NCBI GenBank assembly: GCA_963169745.1
Contig: CAUJCU010000017.1
Coordinates: 186,001-250,000, forward strand
Source of the DNA: Bacteroidota bacterium
Lineage (GTDB): Bacteria > Bacteroidota > Bacteroidia > UBA4408
Direction of reading: 5' to 3'
DNA: 64,000 bases
The position numbers and the translations under genes are program-made. The notes under the pieces were generated by a model. It had not been told where the DNA came from and ran no database searches. It was given only the letters and a program-made list of their open reading frames with translations. The stretch's first letter is position 1. Each line of letters opens with the position of its first letter. Below, piece by piece: positions 7,727 to 16,798 of this stretch.

Positions 7727-8677
7727 ATGATTTTTTCAAAGACCTATACCTTATCCGAAATAGCAGCCCTCTTAAAAGCAGACTTTGAAGGAGCCCCTGA
7801 CAAACCAATTACAGGAATCAACGAAATTCATGTAGTAAATGAAGGAGACATTACCTTTGTTGATCATCCTAAATACTACGACAAAGCTCTTAATTCTAAA
7901 GCTACAACTATTATTATAAATAAACGGATGGCCGCTCCTAAAGGGAAAGCATTAATTTTTCATGAAGCCCCGTTTGATGCTTACAATAAATTGGTTAAAA
8001 GCTTTGTAAAATTTGTTCCGGCTCTTCAAAAAATAAGCCCTAATGTAAAAGTTGGAGAAGGAACAATTATACAACCCGGTGTGTTTATTGGAGAACAAGT
8101 TGTGATTGGAAAAAACTGTTTAATACATGCAAACACAACTATTTATGACAATACTATTATTGGAGATCATGTTATTATACATGCCGGTACTGTAATAGGA
8201 AGTGATGCTTTTTATTTTAAGAAAAAACCGGAAACCGGTTATGACAAAATGGTTTCAGCCGGACGTGTTATTATTGAGGATATGGTTGAGATTGGGGCGC
8301 TTTGTACTATTGATAAAGGAGTTAGCAATGACACCCTTATTGGGCAAGGAACTAAACTGGACAATCAAGTGCATATAGGGCATGATACAAGAGTGGGTAA
8401 AAACTGCTTATTTGCTGCTCAAGTTGGAATAGCAGGTGTTGTTGTTATTGAAGATGATGTTATTTTATGGGGGCAAGTAGGTGTACAAAAAGATTTAACC
8501 ATTGGAAAAGGTGCTGTAATTTTAGGAAAGTCAGGCATTTCCAAGTCAATAGCAGGTGGTAAAGTATATTTCGGTGCTCCTGTAGAAGAAGTACGTGAAA
8601 AATGGAAAGAACTTGCTCTGATTCGAAAACTGCCTGAAATTATTGAAGATATAAAAAGCCTTAAAGGACTTGAATAG
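7727..8677 (+). CDS. lpxD: UDP-3-O-acylglucosamine N-acyltransferase (LpxD family)
   Basis: 316-residue acyltransferase of lipid A biosynthesis; LpxD adds the N-linked hydroxyacyl chain from acyl-ACP to UDP-3-O-acylglucosamine in the cytoplasm. The N-terminal uridine-binding domain (GDITFVDHPKYYDKA) is followed by hexapeptide repeats of a left-handed beta-helix ([IV]-G-x4). The likely catalytic His is His219 in LDNQVHIGHD, matching His239 of E. coli LpxD. It is about 25 residues shorter than the E. coli enzyme, at the C-terminus. In Bacteroidota a second LpxD-like gene often sits beside efp, so this may be that paralogue with a different acyl substrate; the first copy is not in the window. 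Confidence 0.88.
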   Translation: MIFSKTYTLSEIAALLKADFEGAPDKPITGINEIHVVNEGDITFVDHPKYYDKALNSKATTIIINKRMAAPKGKALIFHEAPFDAYNKLVKSFVKFVPALQKISPNVKVGEGTIIQPGVFIGEQVVIGKNCLIHANTTIYDNTIIGDHVIIHAGTVIGSDAFYFKKKPETGYDKMVSAGRVIIEDMVEIGALCTIDKGVSNDTLIGQGTKLDNQVHIGHDTRVGKNCLFAAQVGIAGVVVIEDDVILWGQVGVQKDLTIGKGAVILGKSGISKSIAGGKVYFGAPVEEVREKWKELALIRKLPEIIEDIKSLKGLE

Positions 8678-8687
8678 TTCCTTTGGT

Positions 8688-10136
8688 TTAAAAATGAATT
8701 AAAGTTACCCCAATTTGTAAAAGGTACATTTCGGCCCCTTTGTTAGCTTTAAATAAGCCCGATAAGCTGTAGTTAGCAAAAAAATCAATGGGACCATAAC
8801 CTACACGGGCAGTAAGACCATATTGAAAAGGATTCAAATTATAGTCTGACAGGAAAATATCTTTCCGTTTATTACCATCTTTATAAAAAACTTGCTTACT
8901 ACGACTTCCTAATTTTAAGCCTGCTTGAGCCCCTATGGCAAAATGAAAAGTTCTTTTGTGATTAGAGTTGGAGGCAAAATGGAGCAATAGTGGAACAGTA
9001 AGATACGTGGACTTTATCATATTTTTAGTATAAGAATTAGCCGAAAGTATAGGAACTATCGAATCGTGATAAACAAGAAAATTATAGTTGTTATCCATCA
9101 TGTATCGGTTAAACTGAAAGCCAGCTCCGGTAGTTAGGGCTATATTGTTTTTATATAAACAGAAATTTTTTTCCCAAAAATTAATATTTACAACGTTACT
9201 ACGCAAAAAGTCTAAATTGTATGCCCCTGTATAAGGCAAAGTAGTGTTAAAAGGCTTGTTCCCGAATTGATTAAAACCAAACTCAACCCCTTTCCATATA
9301 GGGTTCATCTCTTTTTTTTCTTTTGCCTTTTTATTGTCAGCCTTGTCCTTGTCATCAATAATTATTACCTTTTTGTTCCCTATACTAAGGCGTGTTGTAT
9401 CAATTTTATTTCCCGGAAGGCTATCTGAGTTAAAAGAAAAATTAATTTCCGATTTGTCATTGACATGAGCAGAAGTTTCTGTTATAGAACCCGACCCGGC
9501 AATGTTAACATTTCTGCTTTCCGGTTTCCCTATATAACGAATATCACCCGAACCAGCCACGTTAGCATCCAATACTTTAATGGCATTTACTGTAGCATCG
9601 CCACTACCACTAACCGTTATTTTAACTTCATCGGCTAATAATTGGGGCGCATTTAAATCTCCACTTCCAACTATACTAGCCGTAAATTTTTGTGTATTTC
9701 CACTCAGCTTGATATCACCCGATCCGGCAAGGTCTGCTTGCAATACAACAGTTTTTACTTCAAGGGTAATATCACCCGATCCGGTTAATTTTAAAGTTAA
9801 GTCAGCACTGTTAATGGTTCCGGTTGAACTTACCTCTGAGGCTCCAAAAAGTTCAATAGCATTTATAGTTTTAGCTTCTAAATATAAAGTAATATTACCG
9901 CTTCTAAGCTTGCGCTTTATATTTAATGTACCTTTTTCGTTTTGTACATAAACAGCATCGTTAGATGGTTCAGCATAATAAATCTGATTGCCAGACTGTG
10001 TTATTACAACTTGTATGTTATCTTTAATACTAAGTTTATTAAAATCGTCTAAAGATATTTGTTGTGCAAAAAGATTTTGGGTAAGCAAAAAAACACCCAA
10101 AAAGAAAAAAACTGCTTGTGTTAAATAAGTTTTCAT
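8688..10136 (-). CDS. GIN-domain (DUF2807) protein fused to an outer-membrane beta-barrel
   Basis: 482-residue envelope protein. It has a signal peptide ending LFAQQ, then a putative auto-transporter adhesin head (GIN/DUF2807) at about residues 27-230 with at least six GSGD[IL]-type repeats that form a parallel beta-helix. Next comes a short charged linker (DDKDKADNKKAKEKKE, about 262-277). The last about 200 residues alternate polar and aromatic residues like the PorT/OMP_b-brl_2 barrels of Bacteroidota. GIN proteins usually consist of the head alone, about 230 residues. The fusion suggests a surface-displayed head anchored by its own barrel. Its 3' end lies only 10 bases from the lpxD stop (convergent). 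No enzyme function is implied. Confidence 0.8.
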   Translation of the reverse strand: MKTYLTQAVFFFLGVFLLTQNLFAQQISLDDFNKLSIKDNIQVVITQSGNQIYYAEPSNDAVYVQNEKGTLNIKRKLRSGNITLYLEAKTINAIELFGASEVSSTGTINSADLTLKLTGSGDITLEVKTVVLQADLAGSGDIKLSGNTQKFTASIVGSGDLNAPQLLADEVKITVSGSGDATVNAIKVLDANVAGSGDIRYIGKPESRNVNIAGSGSITETSAHVNDKSEINFSFNSDSLPGNKIDTTRLSIGNKKVIIIDDKDKADNKKAKEKKEMNPIWKGVEFGFNQFGNKPFNTTLPYTGAYNLDFLRSNVVNINFWEKNFCLYKNNIALTTGAGFQFNRYMMDNNYNFLVYHDSIVPILSANSYTKNMIKSTYLTVPLLLHFASNSNHKRTFHFAIGAQAGLKLGSRSKQVFYKDGNKRKDIFLSDYNLNPFQYGLTARVGYGPIDFFANYSLSGLFKANKGAEMYLLQIGVTLIHF

Positions 10137-10309
10137 AGTGTATAATATTAATTTTATAATGTGTTTGCTGATAGGACGAATACGTAATTTGAAAAGTTAC
10201 AGCAGTGCACATATTTTTTAGTACTCATATTCATAAATAAAAGGGGTATAGGCTGTAAAATCAGGAAGTGAAATTATCCAGAGCTTAGAGATTCCGGCTA
10301 AAAAACTGA

Positions 10310-12058
10310 CTAAAACTGACTTACAATACCAAAATGGACTTTGGCAGCACGTAACATAATAGGGTTATTGAACTGCTTACCTAAAGCATAGGAAATAGAG
10401 AATATTCCTGCCTTAGTCTGAAAACTTATACCCGTTCCAAAACCATAGGGTAAATCATGAACGTAATTTGATTGTGTATTTAGTTCGTACCATGCCGCAT
10501 TGAAAAATGCAAATAGAAAAGAGTTTTGTTCAAATAAATAACGGTATTCCAAATTGCCAATAGTATAAGCTGTAGCGTAAATACTTTCTTCATCAAAACC
10601 TCTAAGAGTGTTGTTCCCTCCTATTCTAAAAGCTTCATTTGTAAACATATTTAAGGTGTACATGGCTGCCGTTTTAGTTGCTATGTTAAGCGTGCTTCTT
10701 TTAAACAGGGGTATAAATGCTTCGCCACTCCAATCAGTATGGTACACAGGAGAACGTAGCTGAATTTTATCATATAAATACGGCTTTATTTTGGCATTTT
10801 TCTTTATATTTTTTGTTCCTGTTGAAAGGTTCGCATTTGTCCTAATGCCCCTTCGGGGGTTAAATTTGTAATCGGTATGTTCTATTCTTATTCCTAATCC
10901 ATAGCTTATTGTTTTAACATCAGCATAATCGGGAAGACTGGTTAGTTGTTCCAATCCATTAGTTGAAACTAATGATACGTTACGCTTATTAACAAAAGCT
11001 TTTAAATAATTTTGCCCTTTAATGAGGTATTGCACACCCACGTTTTGATTTACATCAATAAATAAAGTGTCGCGTTGAAAGAGCTTAAATCCTAAATCCA
11101 GTCCTAATGGCGTTCTTAGTACATAAGGATAAACCGCTTTGGCTTTAATATCTTGCGATTGCAGTTGAAGCTTACGCCATTCTACATCAATTAATTCACC
11201 ATGGTTTAAGGCATTTTGTAGCATCATGTGTGCTTGTCCTGTAAACTCAATTTTCCCATTTTTTTCAGAAGGTAAAAAGCCTAAAACACCATCAAATTGA
11301 TTGGCCTTTTTGGGGTCGAGATAAAGAACCAGCTTATTATGCGTTGCCGTAAATGTAAATTCAAAGGGTTTTATAATTTTTAAATAAGGTAACTCCTTCA
11401 ATCGGTTGTTAATCGCTTTTATTTTATTTTCTTGATAGGGCTGTGCAGGCTTTAAGCCCATATATTGTTGTAAAAAATAGGGTGCTATTTTGGATTTACC
11501 TTTAATAATTATACTATCAATTTTAATGAATTGCTTAGGCTCCAAAAGTAGGTAAGCGGCAACCTTATTTTCATTAATTTCAATACTGTCGAGACGTACT
11601 TGAGCAAATGGATACCCCGTATTTTCGCATATCTGAATTGTTTTTTCAAAAAGTTGAACAATTTTGGCATACTTAAAAGGTTTGCTATCATAATCAAAGG
11701 TGCGGTAGCCGGCTTTGTAAAAAATATCTTTATATCGTGCGTTTACACGTAAATTTAGCCATTGGTAATACTTCCCCAATTCAATAAAAATCTCTGTAGT
11801 AACGCTGTCTTTTTTCGTAATGTGGTATGAAGTTTCAGGAAAACCGCTGTTAATTGCTTTTTTTTGAATTTGAGCAGCTATTTCGTGTACTTCAAGGCTG
11901 TCTTTTACTTGATATTTTTTATTCAGCGATTTAAAAAATTGCTCTTCAGATTTGCTTCCAGATGTTGTACTCCTTTGAATAATAATGTTTTGTTGACCGT
12001 AAGATACTGTTGCGGAAAGAATAAAAACAATACAGCACAATGTTGCAACAAATTTCAA
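10310..12058 (-). CDS. Omp85-family outer-membrane protein (BamA/TamA-like), TTG start
   Basis: 582 residues: a signal peptide (CIVFILSATVSYGQ), an N-terminal periplasmic half with POTRA-like segments (for example IDSIIIKGKSKI and the Y-P-F-A-Q-V-x-L-D-S repeat near residue 145), and a C-terminal beta-barrel of the bacterial surface antigen (D15) type with the conserved GGNNTLRGFDEE at about 472-483 and a terminal Phe. Such proteins insert or translocate outer-membrane proteins. It is shorter than BamA (about 800), so it is a smaller paralogue. The frame has no ATG at its beginning: the start at 12058 is TTG, with CTG two codons upstream and a stop just before, so a non-ATG start is required. 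Confidence 0.85.
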   Translation of the reverse strand: MKFVATLCCIVFILSATVSYGQQNIIIQRSTTSGSKSEEQFFKSLNKKYQVKDSLEVHEIAAQIQKKAINSGFPETSYHITKKDSVTTEIFIELGKYYQWLNLRVNARYKDIFYKAGYRTFDYDSKPFKYAKIVQLFEKTIQICENTGYPFAQVRLDSIEINENKVAAYLLLEPKQFIKIDSIIIKGKSKIAPYFLQQYMGLKPAQPYQENKIKAINNRLKELPYLKIIKPFEFTFTATHNKLVLYLDPKKANQFDGVLGFLPSEKNGKIEFTGQAHMMLQNALNHGELIDVEWRKLQLQSQDIKAKAVYPYVLRTPLGLDLGFKLFQRDTLFIDVNQNVGVQYLIKGQNYLKAFVNKRNVSLVSTNGLEQLTSLPDYADVKTISYGLGIRIEHTDYKFNPRRGIRTNANLSTGTKNIKKNAKIKPYLYDKIQLRSPVYHTDWSGEAFIPLFKRSTLNIATKTAAMYTLNMFTNEAFRIGGNNTLRGFDEESIYATAYTIGNLEYRYLFEQNSFLFAFFNAAWYELNTQSNYVHDLPYGFGTGISFQTKAGIFSISYALGKQFNNPIMLRAAKVHFGIVSQF

Positions 12059-12114
12059 TTTCAGGTATTAAATTAAATAATTATGTTGTAAATTAACTAA
12101 AATTACAGACAAAG

Positions 12115-12145
12115 TTTGTAATATAGTTTAAGAAAATTACCTTTG
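12115..12145 (+). promoter_or_regulatory. Promoter of the small lipoprotein gene
   Basis: TTTG at 12115-12118 and TACCTTTG at 12138-12145, spaced 19 bp: a full Bacteroidota consensus. It leaves a leader of about 60 bases. Confidence 0.75.
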
Positions 12146-12210
12146 CACTTTCAGTTGAAACATTATTTTTGTTTTATCGTTTCAGAAAACTGATGAATTA
12201 AAAGCATTTT

Positions 12211-12342
12211 ATGAAAAAAAATATACTCTTTGTTGCTTTATTGACTACAGCAGTTTTGTTTTTAGCTTCATGCAAAACACATGAGCGCTGTCCGGCTTAT
12301 GGCAAAGTAAATTCACCAGCTCAAAAGGCTTTTTCTGCCTAA
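12211..12342 (+). CDS. 43-residue lipoprotein
   Basis: A short gene encoding a type II signal peptide (MKKNILFVALLTTAVLFLAS) with the lipobox LASC, so Cys21 would be acylated. The mature part is only 23 residues (KTHERCPAYGKVNSPAQKAF then SA). The CPAYG motif recurs in small Bacteroidota lipoproteins that I know only as hypothetical. A consensus promoter lies upstream and the YtxJ-like gene follows 27 bases after the stop, so they are probably co-transcribed. I do not know its function. Confidence 0.75.
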   Translation: MKKNILFVALLTTAVLFLASCKTHERCPAYGKVNSPAQKAFSA

Positions 12343-12369
12343 TCATAAATTGATTATTTGATTTAGGTT

Positions 12370-12720
12370 ATGAGTAATTTTTCATTAATTGATGTATCTT
12401 CAACTCCCACTGTTGATCATTTGTTGCACATGTCTGTTGAAAATCCTGAAAATTTATATGCCTTGTTTAAACACAGCACGCGGTGTCCTATTAGTAGCAT
12501 GGCTTTAAATAGAATGGAAAAGTGTTCTATTTTCATTGAAAACAAAGTTCCTTTTTATTATCTTGATTTATTAAAAAACAGAGCTACCTCCAACTATATT
12601 GCTGAAAAACTCCAGGTTGAGCATCAATCGCCCCAACTCATTATTATTAAAAACGGCAAAACAATAGCGCATACAAGTCATAACGATATAACCGAAAACT
12701 GGATTAAAGAGTTTGTTTAA
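12370..12720 (+). CDS. ytxJ: YtxJ-like bacillithiol system protein
   Basis: 116 residues with a thioredoxin-like fold of the YtxJ (DUF2847) family, proposed to be a monothiol redox protein that removes bacillithiol from proteins. The diagnostic sequence FKHSTRCPISSMAL is at about residues 32-45, with a single redox Cys (TRCPIS) in place of CxxC, and QSPQLIIIKNG serves as the cis-Pro segment near residue 86. No signal peptide, so cytoplasmic. It suggests the cell uses bacillithiol as its low-molecular-weight thiol, although the biosynthesis genes are outside the window. Confidence 0.87.
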   Translation: MSNFSLIDVSSTPTVDHLLHMSVENPENLYALFKHSTRCPISSMALNRMEKCSIFIENKVPFYYLDLLKNRATSNYIAEKLQVEHQSPQLIIIKNGKTIAHTSHNDITENWIKEFV

Positions 12721-12941
12721 AGTGCTAAATATTGAATTCAGTTACTAAAAAATGCTATTTGAATTATCTATAAATTGGTAATTTTAAATTTTTGACTTGT
12801 TAAAAAGCAAACAAAAAAGCCATTTCGATTCATAAGCACTTAGCTGTTTCACTAAATTTCTTTTCGAAAAGATAATAAAGCAAAGCATAAAAAATTTAGG
12901 ACTTTTTTCTGTTATTTGTTCTTTCAATAATTGAAATAATT

Positions 12942-14774
12942 ATGTCCTATAGCTCCCTTAATGAAGCCTTAATTGATTTAGAGAAACATGGTCACTTGAT
13001 ACGCATTAAAGAAGAAGTTGACCCGTATTTGGAAATGGCATCCATTCATTTACGTGTTCATGAAGCAGGTGGCCCTGCCCTGCTCTTCGAAAATGTTAAA
13101 GGTTCGCCCTTTAAGGCGGCCAGTAATTTGTTTGGAACCATAGAAAGAAGTCGTTTTTTGTTTCGTGACAGCCTTTCTACCTTAGAAACCTTAACCACAT
13201 GGAAAAACAATCCAATTGCTGCACTAAAAAAACCTTTTCATGTCATTAAAAATTTTCCACACCTGATTCAGGCCTTTCCTTTAAAAAGTTCAAATGCCCC
13301 GGTTATGTATGGAACTACACAAATATCACAATTACCTCAAATAGTGCATTGGCCTCAAGATGGAGGTGCATTTATTACGTTACCGCAAGTATATTCTGAA
13401 GATATTGATCAGCCGGGAGTTAAAAACAGTAATTTAGGGATGTATCGTATTCAACTTAGTGGCAACAATTACCTCGCTAATCAAGAAATTGGTCTGCACT
13501 ACCAGTTGCATCGAGGAATTGGTGTACATCAGAGTAAAAGCGAGAAGAAAAAGGTTCCTCTTAAAATTAGTATATTTGTAGGAGGACCTCCTGCTCATAC
13601 TTTTTCGGCTGTTATGCCTTTGCCTGAAGGAATGAGCGAGCTTTTGTTTGCCGGAGTATTAGGAAAACGCAGATTTCGATACAGCTATGATCAAAATAAT
13701 AATTTTATCAGTAATGAGGCTGACTTTGTCATAACCGGTGAAGTTATGCCAGGCCTTTTGAAACCAGAAGGGCCATTTGGCGACCATTTGGGCTATTATA
13801 GCCTTACACACCCTTTTCCGGTTATGCGTGTGCAGCAAGTATATTACCGTAAAGATGCCATTTGGCCATTTACAGTAGTTGGCAGGCCTCCACAGGAAGA
13901 TACTTCATTTGGAAATCTTATACACGACATTACAGGAAATGCCTTAGCAGGAGTTATTCCCGGTTTGCATGATGTGCATGCAGTAGATGCAGCCGGAGTA
14001 CATCCACTTTTACTGGCCATTGGGAGCGAACGCTACACGCCCTATTTGGCTGAAAGAAAACCACAAGAGATTTTAACAATTGCCAATCATATTTTGGGAT
14101 ATGGGCAAATGTCATTAGCCAAATATTTATTTATTGCTGCTAAAGAAGACGACAAAGACTTAAGTATTCGTAACACTGAAGCCTTTTTAATTCACATGTT
14201 TGAGCGGGTAGATTGGTCTCGTGACTTACACTTTCAAACCAATACCAGCATTGATACACTTGACTATAGCGGAGTGTCTTTAAATAGTGGCTCTAAAGTT
14301 GTTATAGCAGCAGCCGGAGAGCGCATTCGGAAACTATGCACCAAGGTTCAGGAGCTTCATTTACCGGAATCATTTAACAATATACGTTTTATTATGCCTG
14401 GTGTTTTATGCTTAGAGGCATCGGAGTTTAAAAACTATGATCATACAAAAATTGAAATTGACAAACTTTGCAATACTTTACAAGACCAGTGTACCGATGG
14501 AATAGCCCTAATTGTTGTGTGTGATAATAGTGATTTTTGTACCCAATCTTTTTCCAATTTTTTATGGATAACTTTTACCAGAAGCAACCCCTCGCACGAT
14601 ATTTATGGAGTAGATAGCTTTACCTCGTTTAAACATTGGGGTTGTCGTGGGCCTTTATTGATAGATGCCCGTAAAAAACCATTTCATGCGCCCGATTTAA
14701 TAAAAGATAGTGCCGTTGAAAAACGGGTAGATGTTTTGTTTTCAAAAGGCCATTCGCTGTACGGAGTTGGATAA
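12942..14774 (+). CDS. UbiD-family decarboxylase
   Basis: 610-residue member of the prenylated-FMN-dependent UbiD family, which decarboxylates aromatic or unsaturated acids. Family hallmarks are PEGPFGDHLGYYS at about residues 277-289 and FTVVGRPPQEDTSFG at about 306-320, together with the long C-terminal domain. UbiD of E. coli is about 500 residues; the longer form with an extra C-terminal region is the type seen in Bacteroidota, often annotated as a menaquinone biosynthesis decarboxylase. The substrate cannot be read from the sequence. No UbiX partner is nearby. It stands alone between ytxJ and a minus-strand hydrolase. Confidence 0.9.
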   Translation: MSYSSLNEALIDLEKHGHLIRIKEEVDPYLEMASIHLRVHEAGGPALLFENVKGSPFKAASNLFGTIERSRFLFRDSLSTLETLTTWKNNPIAALKKPFHVIKNFPHLIQAFPLKSSNAPVMYGTTQISQLPQIVHWPQDGGAFITLPQVYSEDIDQPGVKNSNLGMYRIQLSGNNYLANQEIGLHYQLHRGIGVHQSKSEKKKVPLKISIFVGGPPAHTFSAVMPLPEGMSELLFAGVLGKRRFRYSYDQNNNFISNEADFVITGEVMPGLLKPEGPFGDHLGYYSLTHPFPVMRVQQVYYRKDAIWPFTVVGRPPQEDTSFGNLIHDITGNALAGVIPGLHDVHAVDAAGVHPLLLAIGSERYTPYLAERKPQEILTIANHILGYGQMSLAKYLFIAAKEDDKDLSIRNTEAFLIHMFERVDWSRDLHFQTNTSIDTLDYSGVSLNSGSKVVIAAAGERIRKLCTKVQELHLPESFNNIRFIMPGVLCLEASEFKNYDHTKIEIDKLCNTLQDQCTDGIALIVVCDNSDFCTQSFSNFLWITFTRSNPSHDIYGVDSFTSFKHWGCRGPLLIDARKKPFHAPDLIKDSAVEKRVDVLFSKGHSLYGVG

Positions 14775-14954
14775 GCTGAGGCGTGTGCTACCCCACTCCT
14801 TTTGCTACTCTCCTATACCAAAACCTGTAATCAGGCCTGTTTTATTGAAGAATTCTAGACAAGGGCAAAAGCTTATCTAAACAGCTTCACATTTAAAATG
14901 TAATTTCTAAACTAAAAAAATAACAATACCTCAATTAATATATTAGTTAACGAA

Positions 14955-16286
14955 TTAATCAATAATATAGAACTTTTCAGCACTTCCATCACTGAATATT
15001 TTTATCAATAATGTGTTTGTTTTTAATGGTGTTTCGCGCCCCAATAAGTCTATTATCTTAATCAACTTTTTTTGTTTGGCAGGTTGTATATTCTCAACTC
15101 CTGTCGTTAAACAAGCTGGAGAAAAACCGCTAGAAGCATTTAATGAAAGAGCATAGTTATAAAGCTCATCACAAATATTTATTCCGGTACCTTCACCATT
15201 AGACAAAACGCAAAGTCCAATGTTATTAACCGGGTCGAGATACATATTTGTTGTTACCCCGCTTGCGCCCCCATTGTGCCCCCATACCCATGAAGAGCCT
15301 CCATTATAATAAAGAATTTGCTTATACCAGTTTAACCCCATATTGGGTTGGAGTAAAGGAAACTGCGCTGTCCACATCTGACTGATAGATGCTTGCGATA
15401 GAATAGAATTGGAACCCAATGATCCGCCATTCAAATAGGCAATCATAAAATTTGCAAGGTCTGTAACATTACTTCTTAGCTGCCCATCAGGATAATCTGC
15501 AAAACCATATTGCGGATAAGCAATATAGTCACCATTTGAAAAATGATAAGGAACAGCAACATCATTCAGATTAAAATCTGAAAAATGCCATGCCGTTTTG
15601 TTCATGCATAGTTTGCTAAATATATTAGCATTACAATACAGATCAAATGACATACCACTGACAAGTTCTGTTAAGTAGCCATTTAAAGCTGTTGCCATAT
15701 TGGAGTATGCAAACACACTTCCGGGAGCCTGAGCAAGAAAATTTGCTGCAGCATTGTAATCGCTTCCATTGGTTGAAAAATATTGTTGCATACAAGCTGC
15801 CAAGCTTATGGTGGGATCAGGGTAACCATAATAACCAACCATTGCCGTCCAGTTATCCTGAATGGAAGAAGTGTGTGTCATCAATTGCCGGAATGTGATG
15901 GTGTCGTTTGGAAATCCAGGTATTTGCAACTGCCATGGTAAATATTGATTAACGTCATCATCAAGACCTATAATATTGTTCTCATACAATTGCATAGTTG
16001 CCGTTCCTGTAAAAATTTTCGAAACAGATGCCAGTAAAAAAACTGTAGTATCCTGAACAGGAATTGTATTAGTTTCATCAGCATATCCGTAAGAATTAAT
16101 CCAGACAATTTTATTGTCTTTAACTATAACAGCAGAAACACCCGGGAAATGCTGTACATTCATTTCATTCTGAATAAATGAATCAACAGCAGCATTGGGG
16201 TTAGGGTTCACTTGACTTAGTGCAGAAATAGAAAATGTTAGCAGTGTAATGGTGAAAAGAAAAAACTTAACTATGGGGAGCATCAT
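14955..16286 (-). CDS. Secreted serine hydrolase, class C beta-lactamase/PBP fold
   Basis: 443-residue exported protein. The signal peptide (FFLFTITLLTFSISALSQ) is followed by a beta-lactamase-type domain with all three active-site motifs: SVSK at residues 87-90, YSN at about 193-195 and HNGG (the HxG/KTG position) at about 334. These enzymes act on D-amino-acid peptides or esters in the periplasm or outside the cell. The C-terminal 50 residues (IKIIDLLGRETP then IKIFSDGSAEKFYIID) look like a shortened T9SS sorting domain, which would place it on the cell surface. No beta-lactam resistance role can be assumed. Two adjacent Met codons at 16283 and 16286 are equally possible starts. Confidence 0.85.
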   Translation of the reverse strand: MMLPIVKFFLFTITLLTFSISALSQVNPNPNAAVDSFIQNEMNVQHFPGVSAVIVKDNKIVWINSYGYADETNTIPVQDTTVFLLASVSKIFTGTATMQLYENNIIGLDDDVNQYLPWQLQIPGFPNDTITFRQLMTHTSSIQDNWTAMVGYYGYPDPTISLAACMQQYFSTNGSDYNAAANFLAQAPGSVFAYSNMATALNGYLTELVSGMSFDLYCNANIFSKLCMNKTAWHFSDFNLNDVAVPYHFSNGDYIAYPQYGFADYPDGQLRSNVTDLANFMIAYLNGGSLGSNSILSQASISQMWTAQFPLLQPNMGLNWYKQILYYNGGSSWVWGHNGGASGVTTNMYLDPVNNIGLCVLSNGEGTGINICDELYNYALSLNASSGFSPACLTTGVENIQPAKQKKLIKIIDLLGRETPLKTNTLLIKIFSDGSAEKFYIID

Positions 16287-16798
16287 AATCTATATACTCA
16301 AGCAACGTACTAAGGCTTAAGTTTAAGCAAAAATACGAATTATATATTTCATAAAAAGTTGATTAAACACTTTAATTGAAAAGCAATTCTTTGAACTTGC
16401 CTGATAAAGTTTCTTGTTTTTACGTCTCCATACGAATCACATAAACATTAATACTAAGTTATAAAGTAGCTGCATCATTAAATGAAGCCCTTTCTGCTTT
16501 TTTCTTTATGTAAGGTATCAACGACTGCATACCGAGTTGTTTAAAATTTATCGTACCTGCAAAAGTGCTTTAATAGAAATTTTATGGTCTTTAGATATCT
16601 GACTCACTAAGTTTTAAAATGTAATTTTTTCATAGTTGTACCTTTGTATTAGAAGAATTATTAATTGCTTTTTTTCTTCTTAAAACTATTGAGATTGATT
16701 TATATTTGTAAATGCTATTGAAATATTTTTTTACAGATTGACCGACAAACAAAAGAAAGAATTAATGTATTATCATACATTTTCAAGCTTAAATTATT
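16287..16798. other. Gene-free stretch between hydrolase and acyltransferase
   Basis: About 510 bases without an intact gene. Two TAnnTTTG-like elements (TACCTTTG at 16639-16646 and TATATTTG at 16701-16708) could serve the acyltransferase, but neither has a TTG at the right distance. On the minus strand near 16480-16560 there is a short coding-like run broken by frameshifts that I cannot identify. Confidence 0.4.

Noticed and set aside
14955-16286. Beta-lactam resistance gene
   Set aside because: The fold and motifs are shared with many esterases and D-peptidases, and the protein carries a surface-sorting-like tail; no basis for a resistance call.
16420-16600. Possible decayed gene on the minus strand
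   Set aside because: Short coding-like runs in different frames (for example MQSLIPYIKKKAERASFND) but no family match I can name, so not annotated as a pseudogene.
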